From DAOSWM01 sp035380045 (GTDB lineage: Bacteria > Bacteroidota > Bacteroidia > Bacteroidales > Tenuifilaceae), in the NCBI GenBank assembly GCA_035380045.1, contig DAOSWM010000015.1, forward strand, positions 1 to 63,166: a DNA stretch of 63,166 nucleotides. Reading direction: 5' to 3'. Under the pieces are notes generated by a model. It worked only from the letters and a program-made list of their open reading frames with translations, searched no databases and was not told where the DNA came from. Numbering within the stretch: the stretch's first letter is position 1; each line of letters begins with the position of its first letter. A program made the position numbers and the translations under genes. Below are positions 24,385-33,871 of this stretch, piece by piece.

Positions 24385-26031
24385 ATGAGCATGTTTTGTC
24401 ACCAATGCCAGGAGGCAGCAAAGGGTACAGGTTGTACCATAAAGGGTGTTTGCGGAAAATCCGACGATTTGGCAAATACCATGGATTTACTTATGTTCGT
24501 AATCAAGGGATTAAGCGTTTACAGCACAGCCCTGCGCGAGCAGAAAAAGTACGAGAATCCAATCGTAAACAAGTTTATTTTCGATGGACTTTTCAGCACC
24601 ATCACCAACGCAAACTTCGACAAGCAGGTGATTGCCAATCGTGTAACCCGCGGATTGGAACTACGTAATAAGCTTCGCGAGGAAGCTAAAAAGCAGAATG
24701 TGAAAGTTGACGAATCGTTCGAGGGTTGTACCTGGGAAGGCAAACCTGAAGAGTACGAAGCCAAAGCGTTAACCATTGGAATTCTGGCCGAAACCAACGA
24801 GGATGTTCGTTCGCTTCAGCAGCTAATTACATTTGGCGTAAAGGGAATGGCGGCTTACGCCGAGCATGCGTACAATCTCGGTCACGAGAATGTTGAGGTT
24901 TACGCGTTCATGCAGCGCGCGCTGGCAACTATAACTCACAACCGTAATGTTGACGAATTGGTTGCTCTTACCCTCGAAACCGGAAAGTTTGGTGTTGATG
25001 TGATGGCGCTGCTCGACAAAGCTAACACTTCTAGCTACGGAAATCCAGAAATCACAAAAGTGAATATTGGAGTTGGCAAAAATCCCGGAATTCTTATCAG
25101 CGGACACGATTTGAAGGATATGGAGGAGCTGCTTGCTCAAACCGAAGGAACCGGAGTTGATGTTTACACTCACAGCGAGATGCTACCCGCAAACTACTAT
25201 CCGGCTTTCAAAAAGTACAAGCATTTTGTTGGAAACTACGGCAGCAGCTGGTGGAAACAGAAGGAAGAGTTTGAAACCTTCAACGGACCAATTCTTTTCA
25301 CTACCAACTGTATTGTTCCGCCAAGGGAAAATGCTTCGTACAAGGATAGAGTTTTCACAACAGGAGCATCAGGTTATCCTGGAAGCAAGCATATTCCTGA
25401 ACGTGAAGCTGGAAAGCAGAAAGATTTTTCGGAAATAATTGAGCTGGCAAAAACTTGTCAACCTCCGGTTGAGATTGAAAAAGGTGAAATTGTTGGTGGA
25501 TTTGCGCACGCGCAGGTTTTCGCTCTGGCCGACAAGGTCGTTGATGCAGTGAAATCGGGAGCAATACGCAAGTTTGTTGTTATGGCCGGATGCGATGGCC
25601 GCATGAAGGATCGGAGCTACTATACCGAGTTTGCCGAAAAACTTCCAAAGGACACCGTAATTCTCACCGCTGGTTGCGCAAAATATCGTTACAACAAGCT
25701 ACCGCTTGGTGATATTGGCGGAATACCACGCGTTCTTGACGCAGGCCAATGCAACGATTCGTATTCATTGGCAGTTATCGCACTAAAGTTGAAGGAAGTT
25801 TTTGAGTTGAACGATATCAACGAGCTACCCATTGCTTACAATATTGCCTGGTACGAGCAGAAAGCTGTAATTGTTCTGCTTGCTCTGCTGTACCTTGGCG
25901 TTAAGAATATTCACCTCGGGCCAACACTTCCTGCTTTCCTGTCGCCAAATGTTGCTAATGTTCTTGTTGAGAACTTCGGAATTAGCGGAATTAAAACCGT
26001 TGATGAGGATATTAAACTGATGATTGGATAA
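24385..26031 (+). CDS. hcp: Hybrid cluster protein / hydroxylamine reductase (548 aa)
   Basis: The N-terminal cysteines C5, C8, C17 and C23 (FCHQCQEAAKGTGCTIKGVC) bind the [4Fe-4S] cubane, in the arrangement of class I/II Hcp without the long three-helix insert loss seen in class III. Ligands of the hybrid [4Fe-2O-2S] cluster are seen in SGHDLKDMEEL, YTHSEMLPANYYPAF, T-N-C-I-V-P-P, MAGCDGRMKDRSYYTEF and LTAGCAKYRYNKL. Hcp acts in the cytosol as a high-affinity NO reductase or hydroxylamine reductase and protects anaerobes from nitrosative stress. It lies downstream of a ferredoxin-like protein and upstream of a cupin and the Nrf nitrite reductase, a coherent context. The start may be this ATG or one two codons later. 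Confidence 0.97.
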   Translation: MSMFCHQCQEAAKGTGCTIKGVCGKSDDLANTMDLLMFVIKGLSVYSTALREQKKYENPIVNKFIFDGLFSTITNANFDKQVIANRVTRGLELRNKLREEAKKQNVKVDESFEGCTWEGKPEEYEAKALTIGILAETNEDVRSLQQLITFGVKGMAAYAEHAYNLGHENVEVYAFMQRALATITHNRNVDELVALTLETGKFGVDVMALLDKANTSSYGNPEITKVNIGVGKNPGILISGHDLKDMEELLAQTEGTGVDVYTHSEMLPANYYPAFKKYKHFVGNYGSSWWKQKEEFETFNGPILFTTNCIVPPRENASYKDRVFTTGASGYPGSKHIPEREAGKQKDFSEIIELAKTCQPPVEIEKGEIVGGFAHAQVFALADKVVDAVKSGAIRKFVVMAGCDGRMKDRSYYTEFAEKLPKDTVILTAGCAKYRYNKLPLGDIGGIPRVLDAGQCNDSYSLAVIALKLKEVFELNDINELPIAYNIAWYEQKAVIVLLALLYLGVKNIHLGPTLPAFLSPNVANVLVENFGISGIKTVDEDIKLMIG

Positions 26032-26044
26032 TTTGTAATTTTAG

Positions 26045-26077
26045 TAACCCTGATAGAATCTATACCTATCAGGGTTA
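26045..26077 (+). terminator. Strong hairpin after hcp
   Basis: A perfect 12-bp inverted repeat (TAACCCTGATAG at 26045-26056, CTATCAGGGTTA at 26066-26077) with a 9-base loop starts 14 bases after the hcp stop. The following sequence (TTAAATAAAA) is only weakly T-rich, so it may be an imperfect terminator, or a stabilising or processing hairpin between hcp and the cupin gene. Confidence 0.6.
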
Positions 26078-26097
26078 TTAAATAAAACTTTAAAACT

Positions 26098-26424
26098 ATG
26101 ATAAGCGAATTTCCCAAAGGAGCAAAATTCAGCTTCACAAATGAAGTTGATTACAGCAGTGGTGGAATTGTAAGCAAGAATGTGCTTAAACGCCCAGTAG
26201 GAAATATATCACTTTTTGCATTCGATAAAGGTGAAGGTTTAAGCGAACATACTGCCCCATTCGATGCAATGGTTCAGGTTGTTGAGGGGAAAGCAAGAAT
26301 TATTATCGGCGGAACTCCGCATGATTTAGAGGCAGGAGAAACTATTATTATGCCAGCTAATATTTCTCACGCATTACAGGCCACAGAGCGTTTTAAAATG
26401 GTGCTGACGATGATTAAAGAATAG
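26098..26424 (+). CDS. Small cupin-domain protein (108 aa)
   Basis: A single conserved beta-barrel cupin. Motif 1 is near GEGLSEHTAPFDAMVQVVEG (~residues 42-61) and has one His, with the usual acidic residue replaced. Motif 2 is near EAGETIIMPANISHALQA (~78-95) with His91. With only two clear histidines, metal binding is plausible but not certain. Such small cupins are often encoded beside hcp in anaerobes; the exact role is unknown. It follows hcp by 66 bases across the hairpin at 26045-26077. Confidence 0.85.
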   Translation: MISEFPKGAKFSFTNEVDYSSGGIVSKNVLKRPVGNISLFAFDKGEGLSEHTAPFDAMVQVVEGKARIIIGGTPHDLEAGETIIMPANISHALQATERFKMVLTMIKE

Positions 26425-26601
26425 TCATCTTTGCATTGAATATAGTTTAAGTAACAAACATTACAATCCTCTGCTTGATCCCATTGTATTGATTATTTAA
26501 TATCATCAATAATATTTGGTGTGAATTAATTTATTAGAAATAGGTTGACTTGTGCTGGTTTATTTGTAAATTGGAAGAGCTGAATTTAAACCAAGCCTTG
26601 T

Positions 26602-27189
26602 ATGAAGCAACGATTTAAAGCATTATTACATCAACTTAGTCCCCCTGCACAATGGCGAATTCCTGTAATTATTGTTGCCGGGATTTTTATGGGCACTGCT
26701 GTTTTTGCATTTTATACATCCAGAGCATGGTCCTACGCATCCGATGATCCTGCAACCTGTGTAAATTGCCATATTATGAGGCCAGAGTACGTTACGTGGC
26801 ACCATTCGCCCCACAGGGAGCATGCCACATGCAACGATTGCCACGTCCCTCATGATAATGCTTTCAGAAAGTACTACTTTAAGGGAGCCGATGGTATGCG
26901 GCATGCTACCATCTTCACTCTTAATACATACTCCCAAACCATCACCATGCTTGCGCCGGGGCGCAAAGTGGTGCAGGAGAATTGTATCCGTTGTCACGGA
27001 AACTTAACCGAGATGGTAAAGGCAAATGTAACCTATAGCCAGATAGTTGAGGGCAACGGCCGTTTGTGCTGGGACTGCCATCGCGATGTTCCTCACGGAA
27101 CAGTAAAAAGCCTGTCGTCAACTCCCTTTGGAAATGCTCCAGTCCCAAAATCCGATACCCCGGAATGGCTTAAAAAGTTAATTAAGTAA
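26602..27189 (+). CDS. nrfH: Cytochrome c nitrite reductase small subunit NrfH (195 aa)
   Basis: A NapC/NrfH-type membrane-anchored tetraheme cytochrome. One N-terminal membrane helix lies at ~19-40. Four heme c motifs follow: CVNCH (53-57), CNDCH (77-81), CIRCH (128-132) and CWDCH (156-160). It oxidises menaquinol in the inner membrane and passes electrons to NrfA, which is encoded 29 bases downstream. The 177-base spacer upstream should hold the nrf operon promoter, but I see no confident boxes. Length and heme spacing are typical. Confidence 0.97.
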   Translation: MKQRFKALLHQLSPPAQWRIPVIIVAGIFMGTAVFAFYTSRAWSYASDDPATCVNCHIMRPEYVTWHHSPHREHATCNDCHVPHDNAFRKYYFKGADGMRHATIFTLNTYSQTITMLAPGRKVVQENCIRCHGNLTEMVKANVTYSQIVEGNGRLCWDCHRDVPHGTVKSLSSTPFGNAPVPKSDTPEWLKKLIK

Positions 27190-27218
27190 CCCAAACCCTA
27201 AACCAAATAGAAACTGAC

Positions 27219-28730
27219 ATGAAAACTCCACTGAGTAAAAAGATAGAGCAGCGTCCATGGATTGGCTGGATGCTATTTCTCGGTACAATGGCTATTGTTT
27301 TTGTGCTTGGATTGCTTGCCGCTAGTATTGTTCAGCGCAGAACTGAGGCAAATCTTATGAATCAACCAAAATATGTTTTGGCTGATTTTGAACCAAGAAA
27401 TGAGGTTTGGGGACTTGCTTACCCCCGCGAGTACCAAACATACTCGCAAATGGCCGACACATCATTCCAATCTAAGTACAACGGGAGTGAAATGCGCGAC
27501 GCTCTTGAAGAAGATCCAAGAATAGTGATTCTTTTTGCAGGTTATTCTTTTGCAAAGGATTACAATCAACCCCGTGGCCACGTTTATGCAGTTAAAGACA
27601 TTCAAAATACGCTAAGAACAGGAGCACCTCAGGGCGAAAACGATGGATCGCAGAATTCAAGTTGTTGGGCTTGCAAGAGTCCCGATGTTCCAAGGGTGAT
27701 TAACCAAATGGGTGCGGCTGATTTTTACAAAACAAAATGGTCGGCAATGCTTTCGGAGATTGTTAATCCAATTGGATGTGCCAACTGCCACGAGCCACAA
27801 ACCATGAACCTCAGGCTCTTTCAGCTTCCATTCATCGAGGCGTATCAAAGGCAGGGTGTGGATGTTACAAAATCAACCCTTAACCAGATGCGAACTATGG
27901 TTTGCGCCCAGTGCCATGTTGAGTATTATTTTAAGGGTGATGGGAAGTATGTAACTTTCCCGTGGGACAAGGGAATGGATATGGAGCAGATTGAGGAGTA
28001 CTACGATTCGTATAGTTTCTCCGATTGGACCCACTTAGTTAGCAAAGCTCCAATCATCAAGGCGCAGCACCCAGATTTTGAACTTTTCCAGCACAGCATT
28101 CACTACCAACGCGGAGTTTCATGTGCCGATTGCCACACCCCTTACACCACCGAGGGAAGTCAGAAAATTACCGACCATAAGGTTCAAAGCCCATTGAACA
28201 ACATGGAGGCATCGTGCATGGTTTGCCACCGCCAATCGAAGGAGGTGCTGATTAAGAATGTATACGACAGGCAGGATAGGGTGTACAAGGGAAAAATTGC
28301 CCTGGAGGATTTACTTGTTAAGGCACACTTTGAGGCACAATTTGCATGGCAAAAGGGAGCAACCGAAAAGGCGATGGAACCAGTGCTTAAACTTATTCGC
28401 CAGGCACAGTGGCGCTGGGATTTTGTAGCTGCCAGCCACGGAGCATCGTTTCATGCTCCTCTCGAGAGCATGCGTATCATTGCCGATGGTATCAACAAAA
28501 CCTCTCAGGCAAGGCTCGAACTTTCACGCATTCTGGCAGAGCTTGGCCATAGCAAGCCCGTTCTCATCCCCGACATTAGCACAAAGGCTAAAGCACAAGC
28601 AGCCATTGGCCTGGAAATGGATAAACTAGATTCGGAAAAAAATATTTGGAAGGAGACCAAACTTCCCGAGTGGCTCAATAAGGCGAAGGAGAGGGAAAAC
28701 CAAATGGCAATGCCAGAAAAAGTAATGTAG
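27219..28730 (+). CDS. nrfA: Cytochrome c nitrite reductase catalytic subunit NrfA (503 aa)
   Basis: Pentaheme enzyme that reduces nitrite to ammonium with six electrons on the outer face of the inner membrane. The active-site heme has the diagnostic lysine motif CWACK (149-153). The other hemes are CANCH (187-191), CAQCH (229-233), CADCH (302-306) and CMVCH (333-337). Catalytic residues are visible: Arg119 in QPRGH, Tyr236 in CHVEYYF and His284 in KAQHPDFE; Glu235 and Lys281/Gln283 fit the calcium site. The N-terminal hydrophobic stretch (15-37) is a signal or anchor. It forms an operon with nrfH and the heme-attachment genes. It can serve energy conservation or detoxification. Confidence 0.98.
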   Translation: MKTPLSKKIEQRPWIGWMLFLGTMAIVFVLGLLAASIVQRRTEANLMNQPKYVLADFEPRNEVWGLAYPREYQTYSQMADTSFQSKYNGSEMRDALEEDPRIVILFAGYSFAKDYNQPRGHVYAVKDIQNTLRTGAPQGENDGSQNSSCWACKSPDVPRVINQMGAADFYKTKWSAMLSEIVNPIGCANCHEPQTMNLRLFQLPFIEAYQRQGVDVTKSTLNQMRTMVCAQCHVEYYFKGDGKYVTFPWDKGMDMEQIEEYYDSYSFSDWTHLVSKAPIIKAQHPDFELFQHSIHYQRGVSCADCHTPYTTEGSQKITDHKVQSPLNNMEASCMVCHRQSKEVLIKNVYDRQDRVYKGKIALEDLLVKAHFEAQFAWQKGATEKAMEPVLKLIRQAQWRWDFVAASHGASFHAPLESMRIIADGINKTSQARLELSRILAELGHSKPVLIPDISTKAKAQAAIGLEMDKLDSEKNIWKETKLPEWLNKAKERENQMAMPEKVM

Positions 28731-28796
28731 GATTGACATTGAGTTTGAGCGAACCATCATTTTATAGCTAAGAAGCAGTAATCGCCTTTTATAAAT

Positions 28797-30029
28797 ATGA
28801 ATTACGAAAACAGTACTAAGGGAAAAGCAATGTGGTCTTTTCCTTGGGGTTATGGGGAGGGGTTGGTGTTTGCCTTTGGGTTCTTGGTAATTGGATTGTT
28901 AATGGAGCTGGTCAATCCTTTACACCATATTGTTCCTCCTCAATTTCCATTTAATCTTATCTACATTGCACTGCTTGTATGTGCCACAGTAATTATGTCT
29001 ATTTTATGGGGTAAAAATCCGGTTGTGGTTTGGCTGTCATCCATAAAATCATCAGTTTCCGCAATTATACTTTTTTCATTCCTGGTGTTTTTGCTTGCAT
29101 TGATCCCCCAGAAACAGGTTGAATTGCCTGTTGGGCTGCATGTTATAACCAGAACATGGTATTTTGCGCTTTCTGCGCTATATCTCACCATTACCCTTGG
29201 CTTCGCTATTGTTAAAAGAGTTTACCCCATAAATCTCAACAACATTGCCTTTACTTTGAACCATTTGGGTTTGTGGATTTGCATTGTTGCCGGATTGTTG
29301 GGTTATGGCGACAAGCAGGAGGTTACCATGCAGGTAAATAAAAATCAACTTGTTTGGTTTGGAGTAAATGAAAAGGGTAAAAGCGTTGAATTACCTATAG
29401 CCATTAAACTTGAGAAGTTTATTGCTGAGTACTATACACCCAAACCAGCCTTGATGGTACGGGGAGAAGATATGCTCATTTATCCCGAACAGCATTCTGA
29501 TATCTCCATCGATAGCACATTTTGCATTGGAAAATTTGAGGTTAAGGTTCTGAGGTATTACCCTAGAGCATACATCTCCGACAGCAGTTTTGTTAATGCT
29601 CCAGGCGTTCCCTACACCGGCCCGGCAGCCCTTGTTGAAATTAACGTATCAAAAAATGAGGCACTTAAGGGATGGGTTGCTCCTGAATGCTCCTCATTTG
29701 CAGAAAGATATCTGACACTAAATCCCGATACAATTCTGAGGTTGCTACCTGCCGAACCCAGGTACTACGCATCCGATATCCTCTTTTACTCAAAGAGTGG
29801 TAGAGCGGAAGAGAAGCACAAGATTGAGGTTAACTCTCCGCTAAGATCTGATGGCTGGTTTGTGTATCAGTACGGGTACGATAATCGGGCTGGTGTCGAT
29901 TCGGATTACAGCATTTTCTTGGCGGTCTTCGATCCTTGGTTGAATTTGGTTTATATGGGAATGCTTATGATGTTGGCAGGAACAGTTCTCATGTCCCTCA
30001 AATACTTAAGAAAGCAACCCAAAATTTAA
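28797..30029 (+). CDS. ResB-like cytochrome c biogenesis protein (410 aa)
   Basis: A membrane protein with three to four N-terminal helices (~20-40, 52-70, 80-100, 115-135), a further helix at ~145-165, a large soluble part (~170-375) and a last helix near 385-403 (NLVYMGMLMMLAGTVLMSLK). This is the layout of the CcsB/ResB component of system II cytochrome c assembly, which with CcsA exports heme and presents it to apocytochromes. It sits between nrfA and the CcsA-like gene (gaps of 66 and 10 bases), so it probably serves heme attachment to NrfHA. It corresponds functionally to the N-terminal half of fused NrfI/CcsBA proteins of other phyla. Confidence 0.85.
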   Translation: MNYENSTKGKAMWSFPWGYGEGLVFAFGFLVIGLLMELVNPLHHIVPPQFPFNLIYIALLVCATVIMSILWGKNPVVVWLSSIKSSVSAIILFSFLVFLLALIPQKQVELPVGLHVITRTWYFALSALYLTITLGFAIVKRVYPINLNNIAFTLNHLGLWICIVAGLLGYGDKQEVTMQVNKNQLVWFGVNEKGKSVELPIAIKLEKFIAEYYTPKPALMVRGEDMLIYPEQHSDISIDSTFCIGKFEVKVLRYYPRAYISDSSFVNAPGVPYTGPAALVEINVSKNEALKGWVAPECSSFAERYLTLNPDTILRLLPAEPRYYASDILFYSKSGRAEEKHKIEVNSPLRSDGWFVYQYGYDNRAGVDSDYSIFLAVFDPWLNLVYMGMLMMLAGTVLMSLKYLRKQPKI

Positions 30030-30039
30030 TTCATAAACC

Positions 30040-30837
30040 ATGTGGCAATTTTTTAACTACATATCGTTAACAGCAATAATCCTTTGGATTGTAAGTATTG
30101 TTATTGTTCTTTCTCCTTGGCAATCAATATCGCTTCGAAGGTTGGGATTAGCCTTTTCGTTGACTGGTACAGTTCTTTTGGTAGCATTTATTTCAGCACT
30201 TTGGATTGAACTTGAGCGTCCTCCAATGCGCACGATGGCCGAAACAAGGCTTTGGTACTCACTTTTTATGAGTATTGTAACCTGGTTCATTTACCTAAAA
30301 ACCAATAATAAGCCAATGTTTGTGCTTGGATTTACCATGTCGGTTGTTTTCCTTGTGGTAGATATGATTCACCCCGAATACCAGAGTAAATCCCTGATGC
30401 CTGCATTGCAGAGCGCTTGGTTCATCCCCCATGTTGTGGTGTACATGATATCCTATGCAATACTCGGAGCAGCAAGTGTATCAACACTTAAAGCGTTCTA
30501 TCTGTACAGAAAAAATCAGGATGTTGAAAGCGACATTGCCCTTTCCATGCAGCTGGTATATCCCGGATTTGCCTTCCTAACCAGCGGGATGCTGATGGGG
30601 GCTTTTTGGGCAAAAATTGCTTGGGGAAACTACTGGGCATGGGATCCAAAGGAGACATGGGCCTTGCTCACTTGGTTTTTCTATTTGATACTGATTCATA
30701 TCCACAAATTTTTACCACATAAAAAGAGGCTTATCCTGTGGCTTCTTGCGCTATCATTCATTGTTCTCATTATAACCTGGATGGGAATCAAATATTTGCC
30801 CAGTGGCGTGCAAAGCATTCACATTTATGGAGGTTGA
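30040..30837 (+). CDS. CcsA/CcmC-like heme-handling protein for cytochrome c assembly (265 aa)
   Basis: A polytopic membrane protein with about eight helices and the diagnostic heme-binding tryptophan-rich segment A-W-G-N-Y-W-A-W-D-P-K-E-T-W (~200-213). The conserved histidines flanking the WWD region are plausible at ~130 (WFIPHVVVYM) and ~225 (LILIHIHKF). It pairs with the ResB-like protein 10 bases upstream to move heme to the periplasmic side for covalent attachment. The presence of both in the nrf operon suggests a dedicated system, perhaps for the CWACK heme of NrfA (inference). A strong bidirectional terminator follows. Confidence 0.9.
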   Translation: MWQFFNYISLTAIILWIVSIVIVLSPWQSISLRRLGLAFSLTGTVLLVAFISALWIELERPPMRTMAETRLWYSLFMSIVTWFIYLKTNNKPMFVLGFTMSVVFLVVDMIHPEYQSKSLMPALQSAWFIPHVVVYMISYAILGAASVSTLKAFYLYRKNQDVESDIALSMQLVYPGFAFLTSGMLMGAFWAKIAWGNYWAWDPKETWALLTWFFYLILIHIHKFLPHKKRLILWLLALSFIVLIITWMGIKYLPSGVQSIHIYGG

Positions 30838-30977
30838 GTTAGTAGTTACAAGAATATTGATAACGGAAATAATAACTATTTACGATGCCAAAGGGTTCTC
30901 TTTTTCTTCAAGCGACAAAAGATGTTTGTTGTGAAGTATCCAAATTGCTATAGGAGAGGGATATTGCAGATGTCAAT

Positions 30978-31025
30978 AAAAAACAAAAGCCCACAAAACG
31001 TAGAGTTTATGGGCTTTTGTTTTTT
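30978..31025. terminator. Perfect 16-bp bidirectional terminator
   Basis: AAAAAACAAAAGCCCA (30978-30993) is exactly inverted at 31010-31025, giving a long stem with A/T tracts on both sides, and an inner AAAC/GTTT pairing in the loop. It works in both directions: it ends the nrfHA-ccs operon from the left and the TonB receptor transcript from the right. Confidence 0.92.
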
Positions 31026-31097
31026 ATATAAAATTCAAATCATTGCAAAAAAAATGATTTCGAACAGTTTAGGTTCTGATATCTTGATGTGGTTTTA

Positions 31098-33524
31098 TTA
31101 GAAAGAAAGGTTTAACCTCAAGTAAACGTTTCGTCCGGGTTCAATGCTAATGGCTCCGCGGTTTGTCGATAGGTGGTTTGTGTAACTTTGGTCAAGCAGG
31201 TTGTCAATCCCGCCAAAAAGTTGTAGCTTCGAGAATCCGAGGTTTATTTTTACAGAGTTAACAGCAATATCGATACGATGATACCCTTCTGTTACCTGTT
31301 CTCCATCGGAAATTTTATCCTGTTTAGCTGCGGCAACCAGGGTTGTTTCAAATGATCCGATTTTAGGAAGTGAGTATCGAATCCCAATTCGTCCGTTTAT
31401 CGGCGGAATAAGGGGTAGGTTAGTGTCCATTTCGGTATCTTTTCCAATAATGTAAGCTCCTGAACCAAAAAGAACAATTCCTGAGTAGGCGCTATACTCA
31501 AACCCAAAATCGGCACCGTAAAGCATTGCTTTGCTAATGTTTGCATTTACCAATGCAGGAAGGGTGTCAATAATTCCCTCGGAGGGTCCCGTGTTTATGG
31601 TGTAAATGAACTCACCGGGAACCTCAACTATCATATCCGCTAGCCAGTTGCTGAATGCACCAATCTGAAGTGATAATCCTGGTTTCCATATTCTGAACCC
31701 CAAATCAGCAGAGTAACCGCTCTCAGGTTTAAGTGCTGGGTCACCCAAACGAACCATATTTCCTAGATCAATGTACTTGAATCGCTCCTCGAGCGAAGGT
31801 GAACGGAACGACCTTGCCAAATTGAGTGAAACATCAATATCCTGAATTATCGAGAACAAAACTCCCGCATTTGCGCTCCACGAAGTGTTGTATTCCTTGC
31901 CTTCGTTAAATGTAATTCGTTGGTTTGTAGGGGTTTCGTTAAGAACCCCGTTCATTATAAGATAGTCAATATCAAAACCTTGCTCGTTTTCAACCTTGAT
32001 TCCATCGAATCTTCCCCCAATAACCATTTTTAACTTGTCGTTCAGTAGTTTAGTTTCATTTTGAACAAAAAATCCGGCGCTCCCAAAGGTTGAGGTAGGG
32101 ATTGGAGTTTCTCCTCTTACCATGTTATTGGTAACAACCAATTCGCCAGCTGGGTTAAAGACTTCAACTCTAATGTTCTTTTCACGTTCTGTGGTTAGCT
32201 TTCGTTGCCAAACATCAACCCCGGCTATTAACGAATTATTTTGTAGTATGTTCCAGGTTGTTTGTAATTGTGCTCCGTTGGTCAGGTGTTCCCCCGAGGG
32301 TGTAACAAGTTCCGGTGTAATACGTTGAATTCCAGTTGGTATGGTGATTTCTGTAACGGAATTTGGGATCATTGCTACATCGCGAACAATATACTGGTTA
32401 AAAAGGTTTACCTTGATACCACTGAGTTTCTCTGAAAAATTCTCAACTTCGTAGCTGGCAGCAAAAAGTTGTCGGCCGATATCACTGTACGTTGCAGTTG
32501 CTGGTCCTGGGAAAGCATCTCCTCCTGGGATTCCCACATCAGCACCCCAGTTTCTTTGGAACTGAAATTTTAGCGTATGGTTTGTCAAGGGTTTTACTCC
32601 TAGTTTTACTGCGATGTTATTCGAGGTAAACTGGCTGTTTTCAAGAATTCCCTCGGGCGTTCTAATATCGTTGGCATTATTGAGGGTTCCGCTTACTCTT
32701 ACGTACCACTTTTTACCACCGGCGTTAATGGCCACGTGTCCGGTTTTCATCTCATTGGCAGAAGCAAACCCGGAAATAAAGTTTCCAGAAACGTAGGAGC
32801 TATTAGAAAAATGACCATCTTTCGTTAGAATGTTCACTATTCCACCCATTGCGCCGGTTCCGTATAACGATGATTGTGCTCCTTTTACAACTTCAACCTG
32901 TTCAATCTCATTCACATCAATCATACTTAGGGATGCGGTTAGGTCGGTTGCTGTTTCAACTCGATTTCCATCAATAAGTGTAACCAAGCGGTTCTCCGAA
33001 AGTCCACGGATATTAACGTTTGTAGCCCAAACTCCATCACCTCCCAGGGCAATTCCCGGTTCTGTTGCCAGAACGTTTGAAAGAGTTACGGACGATTGTC
33101 GTTGGTAATCGTATTTCCCAATAACAGCAAGGGGAGTTGGCAGCTCTTTTATTCTACGGTTTACACGTAAACTCGACACTACAACCTCACCCAGGGAGAT
33201 TGGCTGGGGCGATAGAGTGAAGTCTTCTTTTGAGTCGGCGTTCAGATGAATCTCGAATTCTTGGGTTCTGTAACCGATTATTCGAAGTGTAAAAATGTAG
33301 TTCCCGGTTGGGAGGTTTAACGTGTATGTTCCTCTTGAAGTTGAAATTGTTGAAAAACTTTTTGAAGCATCCGGTGCGATTGGTACAACCTCAATAGCAA
33401 CATTTTCAATTGTTTGGTTTGTGATAGAATCACGTACAGTTCCGGTTACACGGAGTTCCTGAGCCATAGTGTTCAACGAGAACACGATTGCCAGTAGGGC
33501 GATGGAAATTTTTTGTTTATTCAT
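31098..33524 (-). CDS. TonB-dependent outer-membrane receptor (808 aa)
   Basis: A signal peptide (~1-21) and a carboxypeptidase-regulatory-like domain (~24-110) lead into a plug domain (~120-235) with the line R-G-L-S-E-N-R-L-V-T-L-I-D-G and GAQSSLYGTGAMGGIVNIL. The barrel then runs to the typical aromatic end NVYLRLNLSF. Such receptors bring a scarce ligand (metal complex, cofactor, sugar) across the outer membrane using TonB energy. No SusD partner is present, so a polysaccharide is unlikely. It is the second gene of an operon headed by a TM1266-like protein (8-base overlap). An ABC importer is divergently encoded next to it, which suggests one uptake route. Confidence 0.93.
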   Translation of the reverse strand: MNKQKISIALLAIVFSLNTMAQELRVTGTVRDSITNQTIENVAIEVVPIAPDASKSFSTISTSRGTYTLNLPTGNYIFTLRIIGYRTQEFEIHLNADSKEDFTLSPQPISLGEVVVSSLRVNRRIKELPTPLAVIGKYDYQRQSSVTLSNVLATEPGIALGGDGVWATNVNIRGLSENRLVTLIDGNRVETATDLTASLSMIDVNEIEQVEVVKGAQSSLYGTGAMGGIVNILTKDGHFSNSSYVSGNFISGFASANEMKTGHVAINAGGKKWYVRVSGTLNNANDIRTPEGILENSQFTSNNIAVKLGVKPLTNHTLKFQFQRNWGADVGIPGGDAFPGPATATYSDIGRQLFAASYEVENFSEKLSGIKVNLFNQYIVRDVAMIPNSVTEITIPTGIQRITPELVTPSGEHLTNGAQLQTTWNILQNNSLIAGVDVWQRKLTTEREKNIRVEVFNPAGELVVTNNMVRGETPIPTSTFGSAGFFVQNETKLLNDKLKMVIGGRFDGIKVENEQGFDIDYLIMNGVLNETPTNQRITFNEGKEYNTSWSANAGVLFSIIQDIDVSLNLARSFRSPSLEERFKYIDLGNMVRLGDPALKPESGYSADLGFRIWKPGLSLQIGAFSNWLADMIVEVPGEFIYTINTGPSEGIIDTLPALVNANISKAMLYGADFGFEYSAYSGIVLFGSGAYIIGKDTEMDTNLPLIPPINGRIGIRYSLPKIGSFETTLVAAAKQDKISDGEQVTEGYHRIDIAVNSVKINLGFSKLQLFGGIDNLLDQSYTNHLSTNRGAISIEPGRNVYLRLNLSF

Positions 33525-33771
33525 TCTGCATGTTCTTTAAAAGTACCGATTTAACATGAATGCCTTGTAATCGGCCAAGCTGGCCGGTTAATGAGCCAAT
33601 TTCGTCGGTGGTACCTTCAAGAACAAGAGAAATAACACTTTGGCCATTGCTGCGGGGCAGCCCTTGGCGTCCAATAATAATTTGGGAATGCTTCGAGATG
33701 ATGTCGTTCAGGTGTTGAACGTTCTCGCGAGTCTCTATTAGTATCAGTGCGGTTCCTACTCTCTTTTCCAT
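33517..33771 (-). CDS. TM1266-like 'iron-only hydrogenase system regulator' family protein (84 aa)
   Basis: It closely follows the TM1266 pattern: M-E-K-R-V-G at the start, a central IIIGRQGLPRSNGQSVISLV, and the characteristic late block GTTDEIGSLTGQLGRLQGI with K-S-V-L. The fold is a small ACT-like ferredoxin fold, probably oligomeric. The family is named for its occurrence beside [FeFe]-hydrogenase genes; its biochemical role is not established. Here it heads a TonB receptor operon behind its own promoter (33872-33902) and faces an ABC importer. No hydrogenase gene is nearby. Confidence 0.85.
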   Translation of the reverse strand: MEKRVGTALILIETRENVQHLNDIISKHSQIIIGRQGLPRSNGQSVISLVLEGTTDEIGSLTGQLGRLQGIHVKSVLLKNMQNE

Positions 33772-33846
33772 CAGAATACCTCCGGATTAGATTTTAAAAT
33801 TTCTGTAAATCCTTGATTAGAATAAACTTCGTAATCTTAGAATGTA

Positions 33847-33861
33847 AACAGAAAGTCTGTT
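33847..33861. promoter_or_regulatory. Dyad just downstream of the TonB-operon start point
   Basis: AACAGA (33847-33852) and TCTGTT (33856-33861) are inverted around AAG. The dyad lies roughly +4 to +20 from the start point predicted by the promoter at 33872-33902. It could be an operator or a leader hairpin. No regulator gene is adjacent to assign it to. Confidence 0.4.
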
Positions 33862-33871
33862 AATTCATTCA

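Noticed and set aside
30838..31097. Small gene between the ccsA-like gene and the TonB receptor
   Set aside because: No frame of convincing length or composition; the region is explained by the bidirectional terminator.
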